Below, in pieces: positions 28,760 through 30,733 of a stretch of DNA of 30,733 nucleotides. Origin of the DNA: a virus. The stretch lies in the IMG/VR virus record IMGVR_UViG_3300023297_000059, positions 1 through 30,733 of that record; one strand, 5' to 3'. Every line of letters starts with the position of its first letter. Within the stretch, counting starts at the first letter, position 1. The notes beneath the pieces are model-generated. The model saw only the letters and a list, made by a program, of their open reading frames with translations, was not told the origin of the DNA and made no database searches. A program made the position numbers and the translations under genes.

Positions 28760-30699
28760 TGACATACGAAGCGTTTGGGGTATTTGATTTTAGAACTGGT
28801 ATTGATTTATCTATGGAGCCTTGGAAGATACCATCTGAAGCTTACACAGATATTAATAATGGATATCTTAGGCGTGGTGTATTAAGTAAACGTTTAGGTC
28901 AAAGTGTATTTGGTCAGCTTGGCAAGTTTTCTACAGGGCAATCAAAAGCAAGTCCTTCGCCAATTCACCAAACAGGAAATTCATTATTTAAACCAGTAAT
29001 ACCAAGGTCGTTAAGTTTTAAAACAGGAGCAAAAGTTGCTCGCGATGATGGTGAAGGTAATATAACTGGTGACGTAGCAGCAGTTGGCGGTGCTGTAGTC
29101 AATACTATAGATTATGTAACAGGTGCTTATAACTTTGACTTTGATGCAGCTCCAGGGGCGGTAATTACTACAATAGCTTATCACTATGAAGTTGACGAAG
29201 ATACTAGAGGTATCTTTAATTTTAAGCGTTATACTGGAAGCGATTTACTTGTAGGAGTACAAAAGAAAAGAATTAGTGTTTGGAATCCTACCTATGAATA
29301 TTTTGCTAACATACCTGATGCTGCTGGTGCGTATGATCATTTTAATAGCACTGAGCTAGCTTCATCGCATTCTTTTAATGATATCTTATGGATAACTACA
29401 AACGAAGCCTCCGACAATATATGGACATATAACGGCACTATAATGATAGATCAAACTACGGCAGGAAACCTAAAACTTGATACAGCAGGAACAGAGAATA
29501 TATTTACAGCGTTGCATGTTTTTTCATGGAAAGAACGAATATGTTTATTGAACACAGTTGATGGAGCAGGAGCAGGGACAAGGCATGGCAATAGGGTTAT
29601 ATGGTCATGGGCTGCTGCTGATCCGTTAAGTGGCACAGGCTTTCAATGGGATATACCAGGACACGGAAACTACAACGATGCGTGGACTAGTGAAAACATT
29701 ATTGATTTTGCTTTCTTAGGAAACCAACCAATCATAGGTTTTGAAAATAGTATATGGACATTAGACTATACCAGTGATCCAAACTTACCGTTTGCATGGA
29801 GACAGTTACCGTCAGTCATGCAAGTATCATCAACACACGGTAGACTTACATATGACAACTTAATAACGTTTGTTGGTGGAAAGGGTATCGTAGCATGTAA
29901 CGGAAACTCAACAACCATAGCCAATGCTAAAATACCTGATTGGGCATATAGCGTAGATCAAACGGATATAAGTTTATGTTATTCAATACGCGATGATAAT
30001 TTAGACCAGGGATTAACAGCATATCCATCAATAGACACTTTATTTCCTAATAATCAAATATTAGTCTACAACTACGAGGAAAAGTCATATTGCTACTACA
30101 CGATGAATGCAAAATGTTTTGGTTATTGGCAAACAAATAATGATCCTACTTTCGATGGTTTTTCAGGGGTTGCTTTTGATGATTTATCATCTATGAATTG
30201 GGGACATTCGTCATTACAAGCAGGATTCCCAATGATTCTTAGTGGTTGGGAGAAAGGTTATGTATATCAAATTAATGACTATCGCATAAATCGAGATGAA
30301 AATAATTGGTTAGAGAAATTAGAATTAAGCGGTCATTCACCTCAACCATATGCTTTTAATTGGGAGACAGGGCGTTTAAATCCTTTTATAAACAAAGGGT
30401 TGAAAGCAGTATTAGGAAGAATAGATATATTATTATCTGCTAATGATGCTGCTGAGTTTTCAATAGAGTTCTATTCTGATATGTATGTCAATTCATATAT
30501 GAGAAAGACTGTTAACTGCTCTACGGATGAAGGATTAAAAAAGGTATGGAAGTCAATACTAGTAGATAACGAGGCTAACTTCCATCGTCTTAAATATTAT
30601 TTATCAAAATCTCAATTGTTAGATCCTATAAAGAGTAATCAGCAAATTAAGATACATGGCGTTATATATTGGATGAAACCAGGCGGTGAAATAGTATGA
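28759..30699 (+). CDS. Large virion structural protein, beta-rich
   Basis: 646 residues. It begins EAFGVFDFRTGIDLSMEPWK, then NNGYLRRGVLSKRLGQ, a pattern seen at the start of phage tail or neck proteins ('N-terminal GGLN..., RxG'). The rest contains repeated strand-turn segments with Trp (NDILWITTNEASDNIWTYNG; NQPIIGFENSIWTLDY), suggesting a beta-propeller. It follows the connector and collar genes and is likely part of the podovirus tail tube or a tail-associated ring. ATGA joins it to the next gene. Confidence 0.65.
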   Translation: MTYEAFGVFDFRTGIDLSMEPWKIPSEAYTDINNGYLRRGVLSKRLGQSVFGQLGKFSTGQSKASPSPIHQTGNSLFKPVIPRSLSFKTGAKVARDDGEGNITGDVAAVGGAVVNTIDYVTGAYNFDFDAAPGAVITTIAYHYEVDEDTRGIFNFKRYTGSDLLVGVQKKRISVWNPTYEYFANIPDAAGAYDHFNSTELASSHSFNDILWITTNEASDNIWTYNGTIMIDQTTAGNLKLDTAGTENIFTALHVFSWKERICLLNTVDGAGAGTRHGNRVIWSWAAADPLSGTGFQWDIPGHGNYNDAWTSENIIDFAFLGNQPIIGFENSIWTLDYTSDPNLPFAWRQLPSVMQVSSTHGRLTYDNLITFVGGKGIVACNGNSTTIANAKIPDWAYSVDQTDISLCYSIRDDNLDQGLTAYPSIDTLFPNNQILVYNYEEKSYCYYTMNAKCFGYWQTNNDPTFDGFSGVAFDDLSSMNWGHSSLQAGFPMILSGWEKGYVYQINDYRINRDENNWLEKLELSGHSPQPYAFNWETGRLNPFINKGLKAVLGRIDILLSANDAAEFSIEFYSDMYVNSYMRKTVNCSTDEGLKKVWKSILVDNEANFHRLKYYLSKSQLLDPIKSNQQIKIHGVIYWMKPGGEIV

Positions 30700-30733
30700 G
30701 TACTCTTCCAAATGATTTATCGTTACCTGATGA
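30696..30733 (+). CDS. Start of next gene, cut by window
   Basis: ATG 30696 overlaps the previous stop (ATGA). The 12 codons seen read MSTLPNDLSLPD, followed by window end. Coupling suggests another tail gene. Nothing more can be said. Confidence 0.55.
   Translation, partial: MSTLPNDLSLPD

Noticed and set aside
1-30733. tRNA genes or CRISPR arrays
   Set aside because: No cloverleaf with T-loop signature and no regularly spaced repeats with unique spacers were seen by eye.

Overview
The window is a 30.7 kb piece of a tailed double-stranded DNA phage or prophage with low GC. It carries a head and packaging module: small and large terminase, a P22-type portal, a scaffold-like protein, an N4-gp56-type major capsid protein and a head-tail connector. 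It also has tail-fibre genes, a RecT/PD-(D/E)XK recombination operon, a replication initiator and many small accessory genes. Shine-Dalgarno sites are strong, genes are packed with ATGA/TAATG overlaps, and TGA is a normal stop in more than ten genes. Large terminase, portal and capsid types suggest a podovirus-like virion. The host cannot be named from sequence alone. A lipoprotein with a lipobox and a chlamydial-Hc1-like histone hint at a Gram-negative host. No integrase catalytic domain, endolysin, holin or polymerase is visible.

Layout. 1-6617: late tail-fibre genes on plus (an open-ended repetitive fibre, an FCCH-domain protein, a 1396-residue fibre/spike, two small genes), interrupted by one minus-strand gene at 916-1233 that has its own promoter and terminator. 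6592-9526: a leftward operon encoding a PD-(D/E)XK nuclease, a zinc-finger protein, a tiny membrane protein, a DUF1351-like coiled-coil protein and RecT, plus a small gene. 9620-13386: a rightward early operon starting with a Cro-like regulator, then an RHH-like protein, a SpoVG-like protein, an AT-rich HNH/ParB cassette, small genes, a receiver-domain-like gene broken by TGA, and an orphan integrase arm-type domain. 13387-13765: a gene-free control region full of inverted repeats. 13766-17327: a replication initiator with iterons inside its own gene, an Hc1-like histone, small proteins, a SpoVG-like protein and a DUF1064 nuclease. 17332-18220: a short leftward cassette. 18337-30733: packaging, head and connector genes running off the right edge into tail genes.

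The plan is lambda-like: leftward recombination genes diverge from a rightward cro-rep operon, and the origin appears to lie inside the initiator gene. Because the right end runs into tail genes and the left end starts in a tail fibre, the window may have been cut from a circularly permuted genome only slightly longer than itself.

The items most worth a second look are the 22-bp-spaced iterons inside the initiator gene (14204-14265), the degenerate receiver-like gene with an in-frame TGA (12599-13138), the Hc1-like histone (14894-15112), the three-way-junction element (13614-13704), and four very small membrane proteins embedded by overlap or strong ribosome sites.
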